Positions 36,259-45,158 of a stretch of 64,000 bases of DNA are shown in pieces. This stretch comes from Janthinobacterium sp. 67. GTDB lineage: Bacteria; Pseudomonadota; Gammaproteobacteria; Burkholderiales; Burkholderiaceae_D. The DNA lies in assembly GCF_002797895.1 (NCBI RefSeq), contig NZ_PGES01000001.1, forward strand, positions 3,286,001 to 3,350,000. Reading direction: 5' to 3'. The position numbers were made by a program, and so were the translations under genes. Every line of letters starts with the position of its first letter. Within the stretch, counting starts at the first letter, position 1. The notes under the pieces were generated by a model. It was not told the DNA's origin. It did not search any database and saw only the letters and a list, made by a program, of their open reading frames with translations.

Positions 36259-38613
36259 ATGTCCACACAAACCAATTTATTTGACGATGCCCAGCCTGAG
36301 CCAATCGAGCCGGATGAACCGGTATTCGACGGCGAAGCGCTGACCCTGTCCACCTTTGCCGAGCGCGCCTATCTCGATTACGCCATCTCCGTCGTCAAGG
36401 GCCGCGCCCTGCCCGACGTCTGCGATGGCCAGAAGCCCGTGCAGCGCCGCATCCTGTATGCGATGAACGAGCTGGGTCTGAATTCCACCGCGAAGCCCCG
36501 CAAATCGGCGGCCGTCGTCGGCGACGTGCTCGGTAAATTGCATCCGCACGGCGACCAGTCCGTGTACGACGCGCTCGTGCGCATGGCGCAGGATTTCTCG
36601 CTGCGCTACCCACTGATCGATGGCCAGGGCAACTTCGGCTCGCGCGACGGCGACGGCGCCGCGGCCATGCGTTACACGGAAGCGCGTCTGACGCCGATCG
36701 CCAAGCTGCTGATGGATGAAATCGGCATGGGCACGGTGGATTTCCAGCCCAACTACGACGGTTCGACGGAAGAACCGAAGCTGCTGCCGGCGCGCCTGCC
36801 GATGGTGCTGCTGAACGGCGCCTCCGGCATCGCCGTGGGCCTGGCGACGGAAATCCCGTCGCACAACCTGACGGAAGTGGCGAAAGCAGCCGTCGCCATG
36901 ATCCGCGATCCGAAGATCACGCACGCCGAGCTGATGGCCATCATGCCCGGCCCCGACTTCCCCGGCGGCGGCCAGATCATCACGCCGCCATCGCAAATCC
37001 AGGACATGTACGCGAGCGGCCGTGGCAGCATGAAGGTGCGCGCGCGCTGGAAGATCGAGGAACTGGCGCGCGGCCAGTGGCAAGCCGTCGTGACGGAACT
37101 GCCGCCGGGCACCTCATCGCAAAAAGTGCTGGAAGAAATCGAGGAACTGACGAATCCGAAGATCAAGCTGGGCAAGAAGGCCCTGTCGCCGGAACAGGTG
37201 GCCCTGAAGGCGCTGATCCTCAATTCGCTCGACACCATCCGCGACGAATCGGGCCGCGCCGCGCCCGTACGCCTCGTGTTCGAGCCGAAGTCGAAGAACC
37301 AGGACCAGACGGAATTCATGCTGATGCTGCTGGCGCACACCTCGCTCGAATCGTCGACCTCGATCAACCTGGTGATGATAGGCGGCGACGGCCGTCCGCG
37401 CCAGAAGGGCCTGGGCGACATCCTGCGCGAGTGGATCGACTTCCGCTTCGAGACCGTCACCCGCCGCACCGGCTACAAACTGGGCAAGGTCAAGGACCGC
37501 ATCCATATCCTGGAAGGGCGCGAAGCGATCCTGCTCAATATCGACAAGGTGATCCAGATCATCCGCAATTCGGATGAACCGAAGGCGGCCCTGATCGACG
37601 CGTTCAATCTGTCCGAACGCCAGGCCGACGACATCCTGGAAATCCGTCTGCGCCAGCTGGCGCGCCTGGAAACGATCAAGATCCAGCAGGAATTGGCCGA
37701 GCTGCGCAAGGAAGAAAAATCGCTGCAGGACCTGCTCGACAACCCGGGTTCGATGAAGCGCGCCATCATCCGCGAAATCGAAGCGGATGCCAAGCAATTC
37801 GGCGACGCGCGCCGCACCCTGATCGAGGAAGCGCAAAAGGCCGTGGCCGAGCAGAAGGTCGTCGACGAACCCGTCACCGTCATCATTTCGGAAAAAGGCT
37901 GGGTGCGCGCGCGTACCGGCATCGGCCACGATGCGGCGCAATTCACGTTCAAGGCGGGCGACAGCCTGCATGGCGCCTTCGAGTGCCGCACGGTCGACAC
38001 CCTGCTGGGCTTTGGCAACAACGGCAAGATTTACTCGGTTCCCGTCTCGGCGCTGCCCAACGCGCGCGGCGACGGCGTGCCGATCACGACCTTGTGCGAC
38101 CTGAGCGGCGGCACCCCGGGCAACGCCGTGCGCATCTTGCACTACTTTGCGGGCAATGGCGCCACCAATTTGCTGCTGGCGTCGAGCGCCGGCTACGGCT
38201 TCATCGCCAAGGCGGGCGACATGGTCAGCCGCCTGAAAGGGGGCAAGGCCTTCATCACCCTGGACGACGGCGACCTGCCGCTCGAACCGAAGGTCATCCC
38301 CGAGGCGGCCAGCGCCCTTGCCTGCCTGACGGAAGGCGCGCGCCTGCTGGTGTTCGGCCTCGATGAAATGAAAACCCTGTCCAAGGGCGGCACCGGCGTC
38401 AAGCTGATCGATCTCGACGCCAAGGACAAGCTGCTGGCCGTGCAGCCGATCACCCAGCGCGGCGTGGTCGTCTCGGGCATCGGCCGGGCGTCGAAACCGC
38501 AGGATGCGTCGCTGGGCGCCACGGCCCTGGCCGACCACTTCGGCAAGCGCGCCAAGAAGGGCAAGGCGCTGGCGGCCAAGCTGAAACCGGTGTCGATGGC
38601 GGCCATCGGCTGA
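36259..38613 (+). CDS. parC: DNA topoisomerase IV subunit A
   Basis: DNA cleavage and rejoining subunit of topoisomerase IV. Catalytic Y139 sits in [12 protein letters not shown]. The quinolone-determining region reads [20 protein letters not shown]; the residue aligned with E. coli Ser80 is Gln100 and that of Glu84 is Asp104. The coiled-coil and C-gate with [13 protein letters not shown] follow. A C-terminal beta-pinwheel closes the 784-aa protein. It is preceded by the J-like gene with a 48-base gap and followed by a strong terminator. The Gln may be normal for Burkholderiales; I recall but did not check this. Confidence 0.97.
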   Translation: MSTQTNLFDDAQPEPIEPDEPVFDGEALTLSTFAERAYLDYAISVVKGRALPDVCDGQKPVQRRILYAMNELGLNSTAKPRKSAAVVGDVLGKLHPHGDQSVYDALVRMAQDFSLRYPLIDGQGNFGSRDGDGAAAMRYTEARLTPIAKLLMDEIGMGTVDFQPNYDGSTEEPKLLPARLPMVLLNGASGIAVGLATEIPSHNLTEVAKAAVAMIRDPKITHAELMAIMPGPDFPGGGQIITPPSQIQDMYASGRGSMKVRARWKIEELARGQWQAVVTELPPGTSSQKVLEEIEELTNPKIKLGKKALSPEQVALKALILNSLDTIRDESGRAAPVRLVFEPKSKNQDQTEFMLMLLAHTSLESSTSINLVMIGGDGRPRQKGLGDILREWIDFRFETVTRRTGYKLGKVKDRIHILEGREAILLNIDKVIQIIRNSDEPKAALIDAFNLSERQADDILEIRLRQLARLETIKIQQELAELRKEEKSLQDLLDNPGSMKRAIIREIEADAKQFGDARRTLIEEAQKAVAEQKVVDEPVTVIISEKGWVRARTGIGHDAAQFTFKAGDSLHGAFECRTVDTLLGFGNNGKIYSVPVSALPNARGDGVPITTLCDLSGGTPGNAVRILHYFAGNGATNLLLASSAGYGFIAKAGDMVSRLKGGKAFITLDDGDLPLEPKVIPEAASALACLTEGARLLVFGLDEMKTLSKGGTGVKLIDLDAKDKLLAVQPITQRGVVVSGIGRASKPQDASLGATALADHFGKRAKKGKALAAKLKPVSMAAIG

Positions 38614-38630
38614 CCGGCATCGCGCCATAC

Positions 38631-38660
38631 AAAAAAGACAGGTTCGCCTGTCTTTTTTTT
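38631..38660 (+). terminator. Terminator after parC
   Basis: AAAAAAGACAGG-TTCG-CCTGTCTTTTTTTT: a six-bp GC-containing stem extended by A/T pairs, a UUCG loop and an eight-T tract, 18 bases after the parC stop. Confidence 0.93.
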
Positions 38661-38721
38661 CGCCTATCACCGCGGGAAAAATAGTTTTACAAATACGCGC
38701 CGCGTTTTCGTTATCCCTGCA

Positions 38722-38740
38722 GGCATGCCACCGGCATGCC
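38722..38740. repeat. GGCATGCC-ACC-GGCATGCC repeat ahead of the LuxR-type gene
   Basis: Two identical 8-bp palindromes three bases apart. They can pair as one 8-bp stem or serve as two half-sites. They lie about 20 bases upstream of the strong AGGAGA ribosome site at 38751-38756. Confidence 0.6.
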
Positions 38741-38762
38741 GTCCACGGACAGGAGAACAGCG

Positions 38763-38804
38763 ATGACAAACAACGTTTCAGGCAGGTCGCCATGCAGCGT
38801 TTGA
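38763..38804 (+). CDS. 13-codon leader ORF overlapping the LuxR-type gene
   Basis: AGGAGA at 38751-38756 is ideally placed for this ATG, which encodes MTNNVSGRSPCSV. The next ATG (38792, different frame) is inside it, so ribosomes ending here at 38804 could restart on the HTH gene. It may be a translational coupling leader or chance. Confidence 0.35.
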   Translation: MTNNVSGRSPCSV

Positions 38805-38980
38805 CCCCGGCCGAGCGGCTGGTGGCGGCCATGGCGGCCGAAGGTCTGCCCTACAAAAGCATCGCCAGGGAACTGGGCAAGTCGCCGGCCACCGTGCGCA
38901 ACCAGCTGCACGCGATCTATCAGAAGCTGGACGTGGGCAACCGCACGGCGCTTGCGCACAAGCTGCGCGGCCAGGCTTAA
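38792..38980 (+). CDS. Orphan LuxR-type HTH protein
   Basis: A 62-aa protein that is only a LuxR/FixJ-type DNA-binding domain: LTPAERLVAAMAAEGLPYKS, then IARELGKSPATVRNQLHAIY, then a KLDVGNRTALAHKL tail. No sensor or receiver domain is attached. The frame remains open upstream to about 38665 but has no ATG, GTG or TTG. It could therefore be the 3' end of a longer regulator that lost its start, or a stand-alone domain like GerE. Its own ATG has only a weak GGCAGG site, whereas a strong site serves the overlapping leader ORF. It converges on the next gene with a 4-base overlap. Confidence 0.7.
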   Translation: MQRLTPAERLVAAMAAEGLPYKSIARELGKSPATVRNQLHAIYQKLDVGNRTALAHKLRGQA

Positions 38981-39324
38981 CGCCGCGACAGGCGCAGCAC
39001 GTCGGGCGTCGCTTCGACGATGTCGATCACGTCCTGTGCCCCGGCGCCATCACCGAGCGCATAGCGGCCCATGCCCAGGGGCACGAGCCGGGTCACGGGG
39101 CCGGCGCGGGGCCGGTCGTCGGGGCCGGGCAACATCGACGTCAAGGTCGCCGCCCCTTGCGCTTGGGAGCCGGCCGGCGCGCCGAATTCCAGCACCTTGC
39201 GCCCCTTGCGGCTGGGAGGAAAGGCAAACGTGGCCGTGGGCCGGTACACCTCGATACCGTCCGCATCCTCCTCGAACGAGTGCGTCCAGCTGCCGCTGGG
39301 CAGTGCCGTTGTCATGCCATGCAT
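38977..39324 (-). CDS. Hypothetical protein, 115 aa
   Basis: I do not recognise this protein. It starts MHGMTTALPSGSWTHSFEED, then has a central region rich in Pro, Gly and Ala. It ends VIDIVEATPDVLRLSRR. No signal peptide or membrane helix is seen. ATG 39324 was chosen over one at 39372 because GGGAGGG lies seven bases upstream. It follows the metalloprotease gene by 13 bases in the same direction, so the two may be co-transcribed and functionally linked, for example as protease and partner. Confidence 0.7.
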   Translation of the reverse strand: MHGMTTALPSGSWTHSFEEDADGIEVYRPTATFAFPPSRKGRKVLEFGAPAGSQAQGAATLTSMLPGPDDRPRAGPVTRLVPLGMGRYALGDGAGAQDVIDIVEATPDVLRLSRR

Positions 39325-39337
39325 GGCGATCCCTCCC

Positions 39338-41662
39338 TCAGAAGCACGATACCACGCCGCCCAGGCTTTCATAACCGCTCACGGAGGGCGACCAGGCCGT
39401 GCCGTTCCACGCCTTGTGGAACAGTGCGCCATTCGTGCCCGTGACAAAGACGTCGAGGCGGTTCGGCGCCCAGGCCGTGGCGCGCGGCCGCGAAGTGCAC
39501 ACGCCACCCAGGTTGTCAAAGCCAGTCAGGGACGGAGCCCAGGCGGATCCATTCCACGCCTTGTGATACAGGGCGCTGTCCGTGCCGATGACGAACAGGT
39601 CGAGCCGGTCGGGCGCCCACGACACGGCTTCCACCTCGCCCACGCAAACGCTGCCCAGGCGCTCGAAGCCGTCGATGGACGGCCCCCATTTCGCGCCATC
39701 CCACCATTTATGATACAGCGCGCCATCGGTGCCCGTGACGAAGACGTCGAGGCGGTTCGGCCCCCACGCCACCGCTTTCGGCGACGAGGTGCAGATGCCG
39801 CCCAGCCGCTCATAGCCCGTCAGCGACGGTCCCCAGGCCGTGCCGTTCCACCACTTGTGGTACAGGGCCCGGTCCGTGCCGACGACGAAGACATCGAGGC
39901 GGTTCGGCCCCCACGCCACGGCTTCCGGCTGGCCCAGGCACAGACCGCCCATGGCTTCGTACCCCGTCAGCGACGGCCCCCAGGCGGACCCGTTCCACCA
40001 TTTGTGATACAGGCCACGGTCCGTGCCGACGACAAACACGTCGAGGCGGTTCGGCCCCCAAGCCACGGCGCGCGGGTCGCCCACGCACAAGCCGCCCATC
40101 GATTCATAGCCGGTCAGCGACGGTCCCCAGGCCGTACCGTTCCACCATTTGTGGAACAAGCCGCTGTCGGTGCCCGTAACGAACACGTCGAGACGGTTCG
40201 GTCCCCACGACACCACCTGCGGCGCACTGGTGCAGATGCCGCCTTGCGCTTCGTAGCCGGTGACGGATGGCCCCCAGGCCGTGCCATTCCAGGCCTTGTG
40301 GTACAGGGCGCGGTCGGTGCCCACCACGAACACGTCGAGACGGTTCGCGCCCCAGGCCACGACGGGCGAGGAACTCTGGCGCGGCGTGGCGCCCGTGCCG
40401 GCTCCTCCTGTGCCGATGCTGGCGCGCGGGCCATCGAGACAGGCCTGCATGCGCGCCACCTGGCCGGCCGTGAACATGAACATGGCGGGATCGTCGACAT
40501 AATCCATGTAGTTCATGAACATGTCGCCATTCGGTCCGTTATTGCACGACACCTGGGGAAACGCGGGCTGGCCCGTGTTCGGCCCTCCCTGGTTCGGCGT
40601 GTCGGCCACGTTGTCCGTGCCCGAGCATCCGGTGCCGTCGTCGCCCCAGATATGGTTCAGGTTCAGCCAGTGGCCGATTTCATGCGTGGCCGTGCGCCCC
40701 AGGTGGAACGGTGGCGCCGCCGTGCCGGTCGTGCCAAACGCTGACTGCAGGATCACGACGCCGTCGGTGGCGGCCGGGCCGCCGGGAAACTGCGCGTAAC
40801 CGAGCAAGCCGCCGCCGAGCTGGCAGACCCATATATTGAGGTAGCTGTCGGCCGGCCAGGCATCCATGCCGCCCGTCGCCTGCGACTTGACCGCATCGTC
40901 GGCGCCAAACGAGGCCACCGTCGTCTGGCGCCGCTCGATGCCGCTGGTGGCCGCGCCATGCGGATCGATCGTCGCCAGCGCGAACTCCACGCGCGCATCG
41001 GCCGTCAGCGGCAGGAACGGCGCCGGCGTGCTGTTGACGTCCGGGTTGACGCGCCGGAAGTCACGATTGAGGACATCGATCTGGCTGGCGACCTGCGCAT
41101 CCGAGATATTCTGCACGGCCGTATTCCACACCACGTGCACCACCACCGGGATGTGCGTCACGCCGGAACGCCCCGCAATGCTGGCATCACCCTCGTAGAG
41201 CCCTGCCAGGTTTTCGATATCGGCGCGCACGCTCGCGTACGACGGATCTTCGCTCAGCAAACGGCGGTGCACGTCCATCGTGGCGCAGGTGCGCGTCTGC
41301 GGCGTGCCGCCGCCCTGCCCCCCATCACCGCCGCCGCCCATGCCGCCACTGCCGCCACCATCGCCGCCCATGCCACCGCCAACTCCCACCTGCATGCAAC
41401 TGGCGCCGGCCATGGCCTGCGATGCCTGCTGCATGCCACCACCCGGCATGTCGCCAGCGTTCGCGGCCGTCGCGCCCTGGCCGAGCGCCGCCTGGTCCGC
41501 GTACGACACGCCCAGGCGCGGTCCCTGCATGGCGTCGCCGCCCGCCGCCTCGGCGACGGCCTGCACATCGCCCTCGACGGGCATGGCCTGCATGGCGGAC
41601 ATGACCGGCGCGCCTTCCGCCGAACCGGTAGCCGGCGATTTTTTCGTTTTAGCGGTGCTCAT
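39338..41662 (-). CDS. M43-type metalloprotease with a seven-repeat PLL-like propeller
   Basis: Predicted zinc endopeptidase of the pappalysin family. Residues 1-125 are low complexity (Ala/Gly/Met, with [10 protein letters not shown] runs) and show no Sec or Tat signal. The protease domain (about 126-415) has [11 protein letters not shown] (H327, H331, H337) and the Met-turn MNYMDY (383-388). From 434 to the end seven repeats of about 49 residues read [17 protein letters not shown], then [21 protein letters not shown]. This is the pattern of PLL-type seven-bladed fucose-binding lectins. It suggests a protease that binds glycans on another cell. The export route is unclear. DNA-level identity between repeats is high. 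Confidence 0.85.
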   Translation of the reverse strand: MSTAKTKKSPATGSAEGAPVMSAMQAMPVEGDVQAVAEAAGGDAMQGPRLGVSYADQAALGQGATAANAGDMPGGGMQQASQAMAGASCMQVGVGGGMGGDGGGSGGMGGGGDGGQGGGTPQTRTCATMDVHRRLLSEDPSYASVRADIENLAGLYEGDASIAGRSGVTHIPVVVHVVWNTAVQNISDAQVASQIDVLNRDFRRVNPDVNSTPAPFLPLTADARVEFALATIDPHGAATSGIERRQTTVASFGADDAVKSQATGGMDAWPADSYLNIWVCQLGGGLLGYAQFPGGPAATDGVVILQSAFGTTGTAAPPFHLGRTATHEIGHWLNLNHIWGDDGTGCSGTDNVADTPNQGGPNTGQPAFPQVSCNNGPNGDMFMNYMDYVDDPAMFMFTAGQVARMQACLDGPRASIGTGGAGTGATPRQSSSPVVAWGANRLDVFVVGTDRALYHKAWNGTAWGPSVTGYEAQGGICTSAPQVVSWGPNRLDVFVTGTDSGLFHKWWNGTAWGPSLTGYESMGGLCVGDPRAVAWGPNRLDVFVVGTDRGLYHKWWNGSAWGPSLTGYEAMGGLCLGQPEAVAWGPNRLDVFVVGTDRALYHKWWNGTAWGPSLTGYERLGGICTSSPKAVAWGPNRLDVFVTGTDGALYHKWWDGAKWGPSIDGFERLGSVCVGEVEAVSWAPDRLDLFVIGTDSALYHKAWNGSAWAPSLTGFDNLGGVCTSRPRATAWAPNRLDVFVTGTNGALFHKAWNGTAWSPSVSGYESLGGVVSCF
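39341..40363 (-). repeat. Seven tandem 147-bp coding repeats (propeller blades)
   Basis: Seven units of about 49 codons, each with [13 protein letters not shown] and WNGTAWGPS. The central units are nearly identical at DNA level, which indicates recent duplication or ongoing gene conversion. Copy number could vary between strains. Confidence 0.88.
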
Positions 41663-41767
41663 GATGTCTCCCTTCGTCTGTTTGCCAATTCACTATGGCA
41701 CGGCGAAAAGAGGAGCATTTGCGGCAGATCAAGACTGGCAAACGGCGCCAGGGAAAAGTGGCGGACG

Positions 41768-41796
41768 AAAAAAAAGACAGCCGAAGCTGTCTTTGG
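41768..41796 (-). terminator. Terminator of the Ala/Lys-rich protein gene
   Basis: The minus strand reads AAGACAGC-TTCG-GCTGTCTTTTTTTT, 32 bases after the stop at 41828. A UUCG loop and eight Ts make it a strong intrinsic terminator. The T-run is absent on the other strand. Confidence 0.9.
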
Positions 41797-41827
41797 GGCT
41801 TGCAGGCCGAAGCCCGCAAACGGTGCA

Positions 41828-42304
41828 TTACTTGGCGGCGGCGGCCTTGACTTCAGCGTCGGCCTTGGCCTTGGCTTCTTCCGTCTTGGTGGCGGCAATG
41901 GCTTTATCCTGGTTCGCTTCCACTTTTTCCTTGGCCACTTTGGCATCCGCATTCACGGCGGCCTTGTGCGCTTTCGCATCGGCTTTGGCCGCGGCCTTGT
42001 CAGCCTTGGCCTGCGCCTTCATTTTGTCTTCCGGATCGGCGTCGACCACTTTGTCGTGGGCCTTGGCCTTGGTTTTATTTGCCTTGTGCTGGGCGTCGGC
42101 TTTCTTTTCGTCGGCCTTCATTTCCGCCTTGGCGACGTTCGCGTCAGCCTTGGCATCGACTTTGGCTTCCTTGTTGGCGGCCTTGTTGATGTCATGCTGC
42201 GCAGACGCCTGGGCGCTGGCAACGGCTGGGGTGACTGGCGCCGTTTGCGCGATGGCAGCGGTGGCGAACAGGGTAGCGATCAGGGTGGCGAGTAATTTGT
42301 TCAT
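41828..42304 (-). CDS. Exported Ala/Lys-rich helical protein
   Basis: A 158-aa protein of unknown function. A signal peptide (MNKLLATLIATLFATAAIAQ) is followed by about 135 residues made almost only of Ala, Lys, Asp, Glu and Val, with motifs such as KADAKAHKAA and KVDAKADANVAK. It should form one long charged helix or coiled coil in the periplasm. Similar proteins are often annotated as cell envelope or TolA-like hypothetical. ATG 42304 was chosen over 42319 for its signal peptide and the AAAGG site upstream. It is a single gene with its own terminator. Confidence 0.8.
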   Translation of the reverse strand: MNKLLATLIATLFATAAIAQTAPVTPAVASAQASAQHDINKAANKEAKVDAKADANVAKAEMKADEKKADAQHKANKTKAKAHDKVVDADPEDKMKAQAKADKAAAKADAKAHKAAVNADAKVAKEKVEANQDKAIAATKTEEAKAKADAEVKAAAAK

Positions 42305-42442
42305 GATGAGACCTTTCAATATGGATTCGAGTTATTTTTACTAAAGGCGGGCAAAATGTTCCAAATTTGCCAGGCACCGCGCTGTTTCTTGAGGTAGCGC
42401 GATGGCATGACTTCATAGTAAAGATAACTGGCACTCCCCACA

Positions 42443-42503
42443 GTGCGTTAGCGCACTCAAGGGGAAATATGTTCATTTCGGCAAATTTCCCCTTGAGCGC
42501 GCC
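42443..42503. repeat. Two overlapping inverted repeats between ackA and the Ala/Lys-rich gene
   Basis: An 18-bp arm at 42452-42469 (GCGCACTCAAGGGGAAAT) pairs with 42486-42503 with one mismatch and a 16-base loop. A smaller stem AGTGCG-TTAG-CGCACT (42443-42458) uses part of the same arm, so the two are mutually exclusive. It lies just after the ackA stop. No T-run follows the large stem in either direction. Confidence 0.7.
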
Positions 42504-42519
42504 AATGCATCCAACAACC

Positions 42520-43737
42520 TCAGGCGCCCACGGCCAGCGCCGCGTGGCGGGCCGCCACCCACTCCTCGTTGGCCGGCTCCACGCCCACGACGATGTGGCT
42601 ATCCGGCGTGGAAATAAGGCTGGCATTGCGCGCATTGGCATCCGCATCGAGCACGGGGCCGATGAATCCCAGCTCGGCGCAGATGCGCTGGCGCAGTTCG
42701 GCGCTGTGCTCGCCGATACCGGCCGTAAACACCAGCATGTCCAGCCCACCCAGCACGGCCGTCAGGGCGCCGATCTCACGCACGATGCGGCGGATGTACA
42801 AATCCAGCGCGGCGCGGATGCGTTCGCCCGTCGCGTCCTGCCGGTCCTGCTGCGCCAGCAAGATGGGTGGGTCGGCCGACACGCCCGACACGCCCAGCAA
42901 GCCCGACTCGTGGTACAGCACGTGCGCCACTTTTTCCAGCGACAGTTTTTCGATCTCCATCAGGTAGATCACGGCGCCCGGGTCGAGCGAGCCGCAGCGC
43001 GTGCCCATCATCAGGCCGTCGAGCGCGGAAAAGCCCATGGTGGTGGCCACGCTGTGCAAATTGTCCATGGCGCACAGGCTGGCGCCGCTGCCCAGGTGGG
43101 CGACGATGACCTTGCCGCGCGCGACTGAGCCGAAGCGCTGCTCCAGCACCAGCGACTGGTATTCGTACGACAGGCCGTGGAAGCCATAGCGGCGCAAGCC
43201 CCGCTCCCACGCATCGTATGGCAAGGCCAGCATCTGCTCGACCTGCGGCACCGTGTGGTGGAAGGCCGTGTCGAAGCACGCCACCTGGGCGATGTCGGGC
43301 CGCGACTCGAGCAGCACCTCGATCGCCTCGAGCGCGAACGGCTGGTGCAGGGGCGCGAGCGGCACATAACTTTTCAGGTCGGCCAGCACGGCAAAATCGA
43401 TGCGCACGGGCGCAAAATACTTGCTGCCGCCATGCACCACGCGGTGCGCGACGGCGCGCAAGTGGCGCCCCTCCAGCTGCGCCACCACTTGCGCGCGGAT
43501 GTATTCGAGCGCCGCGTGATGCGGCTGCTCCGGGTCCAGCTGCAAGGCGACGGCAGGCAGGCCGCCGGCGCGGTAGGTGGCGTTTTCACGGCCGATGCCT
43601 TCGACCTTGCCGCTCCATTGCGCCTGCTGCGGCAGCACGCCGCCGCTTTGTTCGAACAGGGCGAACTTGATGCTCGACGAACCGCAATTGAGCACGAGGA
43701 TCAGGGCGCCATCGGCATGTTGGACTGCTGCGTTCAT
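42520..43737 (-). CDS. ackA: Acetate kinase
   Basis: Converts acetyl phosphate and ADP to acetate and ATP. The 405-aa protein starts with about 10 extra residues and then the ASKHA phosphate motif LVLNCGSSSIKFALFE. It has RVVHGGSKYF, FDTAFHHTVP, RYGFHGLSYEY, VIVAHLGSGASLCAM and VFTAGIGEHSAELR, all AckA signatures. Its ATG overlaps the stop of the phosphate acetyltransferase fusion gene (ATGA). As the last gene of the long operon it would make ATP from acetyl-CoA together with that enzyme. An FNR-type promoter at the operon start suggests use under low oxygen. Confidence 0.95.
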   Translation of the reverse strand: MNAAVQHADGALILVLNCGSSSIKFALFEQSGGVLPQQAQWSGKVEGIGRENATYRAGGLPAVALQLDPEQPHHAALEYIRAQVVAQLEGRHLRAVAHRVVHGGSKYFAPVRIDFAVLADLKSYVPLAPLHQPFALEAIEVLLESRPDIAQVACFDTAFHHTVPQVEQMLALPYDAWERGLRRYGFHGLSYEYQSLVLEQRFGSVARGKVIVAHLGSGASLCAMDNLHSVATTMGFSALDGLMMGTRCGSLDPGAVIYLMEIEKLSLEKVAHVLYHESGLLGVSGVSADPPILLAQQDRQDATGERIRAALDLYIRRIVREIGALTAVLGGLDMLVFTAGIGEHSAELRQRICAELGFIGPVLDADANARNASLISTPDSHIVVGVEPANEEWVAARHAALAVGA

Positions 43738-45149
43738 GGCGGCGTGCTCCGGTAATGGTTGGCCAGCATCACGGCGATGGCGCACGAGGCGATGCGGCTG
43801 GCGCGCGAATCGGCGCGGCTGGTGAGGATGACGGGAATCTTCGCGCCCAGCACGATGCCGGCGCTGTCCGCGTCGCCCATGTATTCGAGCTGCTTGGCCA
43901 GCATGTTGCCGCTTTCCAGGTCCGGCACCAGCAGGATGTCGGCGCGGCCCGCCACTTCCGAGACGATGCCCTTGACGGTGGCGGCGGCGATCGAGACGGC
44001 ATTGTCGAAAGCCAGCGGGCCGTCGAGGATGGCGCCCGTGATCTGGCCACGGTCGGCCATCTTGCACAGGGCGGCCGCGTCCAGGGTGGCGGGCATGTCC
44101 GCATTCACCGTTTCCACGGCGGCCAGAATGGCCACGCGCGGGCAGGCCACGCCGATCACGTGCGCCAGGTCGATGGCGTTGCGCACGATGTCGGCCTTCA
44201 TGGCCAGGTTGGGCGCGATATTGATGGCCGCATCCGTGATGATGAAGGGACGCGGGTACGCGGGTGTCTGCATCAGGAAGCAGTGGCTGATGCGGCGCTT
44301 GGTGCGCAGCCCGGCGCTGGCCGACAGCACGGCCGACATCAGTTCATCCGTGTGCAGGCTACCCTTCATCAGCGCTTCGACTTCGCCCTTGCCCGCCAGT
44401 TCGGCGCCGCGTGCGGCGGCCGCATGGCTATGTTCGACGTCGTCGATGGCGATGCCGGCCAGGCTCAGGCCCGCCTCCAGCGCCACGGCTTCCAGGCGCG
44501 CGCGCGGCGCCACCAGCACGGGCGTGATCAGGCCGGCCGCATAGGCGTCAAGCGCGCCCGACAGGCTCAGCTCATCGCAGGGGTGGATCACGGCCACCCT
44601 GATCGGGCCCAGGGTGCGCGCGTGTTCCAGCAGGCGCCGCGTGCCGTCGCCGTTATGCAGGCGCACTTCAGGCAAGGTGGCGCGCTTGCGTTCGATCTGC
44701 TCGGCGGGCGCGATCACCTGCGCCTCGCCATCGAGCACCACGGCGCCATGCTGGTTGACGCAGCGGCAAGCCAGGGTCACGTGGCGGTTACGCGGCTCGA
44801 GCGCCGTGACGGTGACGCTGATGGCCAGGGTATCGCCCACGCGCACGGGCTGCAAGAAGCGCAGGGTCTGGCCCGTGTAGACGGTGCCGGCGCCGGGCAG
44901 GCGCGTGCCCAGCACGGCGGAAATGAGGGCCGCGCCCCACATGCCGTGGGCGATCACGCCCTCGTAGCGGGTGGCGGCGGCAAATTCCGTATCGAGGTGC
45001 TGCGGGTTGTCGTCGCCCGACATCACCGCGAACAGGGCGATGTCGTCCATGCTCAGGGTGCGCGTGATGCTGGCCGTATCGCCGATGGCGATCTGGTCGA
45101 AGGTGCGGTTGCGTACGATATTCAAGTCATCGTTGTGGGTAGTAGTCAT
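43734..45149 (-). CDS. MaoC-like hydratase / phosphate acetyltransferase fusion
   Basis: A 471-aa bifunctional protein. Residues about 10-150 form a MaoC-type hot-dog domain with FAVMSGDDNPQHLDTEFA and IAHGMWGAALISAVLG, as in (R)-specific enoyl-CoA hydratases. Residues about 165-471 form a PTA_PTB domain (KGSLHTDELMSAVLS, FIITDAAINIAP, DILLVPDLESGNMLAKQLEY). The second domain makes acetyl (or butyryl) phosphate from acyl-CoA and feeds AckA. The first could act on short enoyl-CoAs or on polyhydroxyalkanoate intermediates. Such fusions are known in proteobacteria. It precedes ackA with a 4-base overlap. Confidence 0.9.
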   Translation of the reverse strand: MTTTHNDDLNIVRNRTFDQIAIGDTASITRTLSMDDIALFAVMSGDDNPQHLDTEFAAATRYEGVIAHGMWGAALISAVLGTRLPGAGTVYTGQTLRFLQPVRVGDTLAISVTVTALEPRNRHVTLACRCVNQHGAVVLDGEAQVIAPAEQIERKRATLPEVRLHNGDGTRRLLEHARTLGPIRVAVIHPCDELSLSGALDAYAAGLITPVLVAPRARLEAVALEAGLSLAGIAIDDVEHSHAAAARGAELAGKGEVEALMKGSLHTDELMSAVLSASAGLRTKRRISHCFLMQTPAYPRPFIITDAAINIAPNLAMKADIVRNAIDLAHVIGVACPRVAILAAVETVNADMPATLDAAALCKMADRGQITGAILDGPLAFDNAVSIAAATVKGIVSEVAGRADILLVPDLESGNMLAKQLEYMGDADSAGIVLGAKIPVILTSRADSRASRIASCAIAVMLANHYRSTPP

Positions 45150-45158
45150 CGTGGCCTT

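Noticed and set aside
39341..40363. CRISPR-like array
   Set aside because: The regular 147-bp repeats are in frame inside a protein gene and encode WGPNRLDVF blades; there are no short repeats with unique spacers anywhere in the window.
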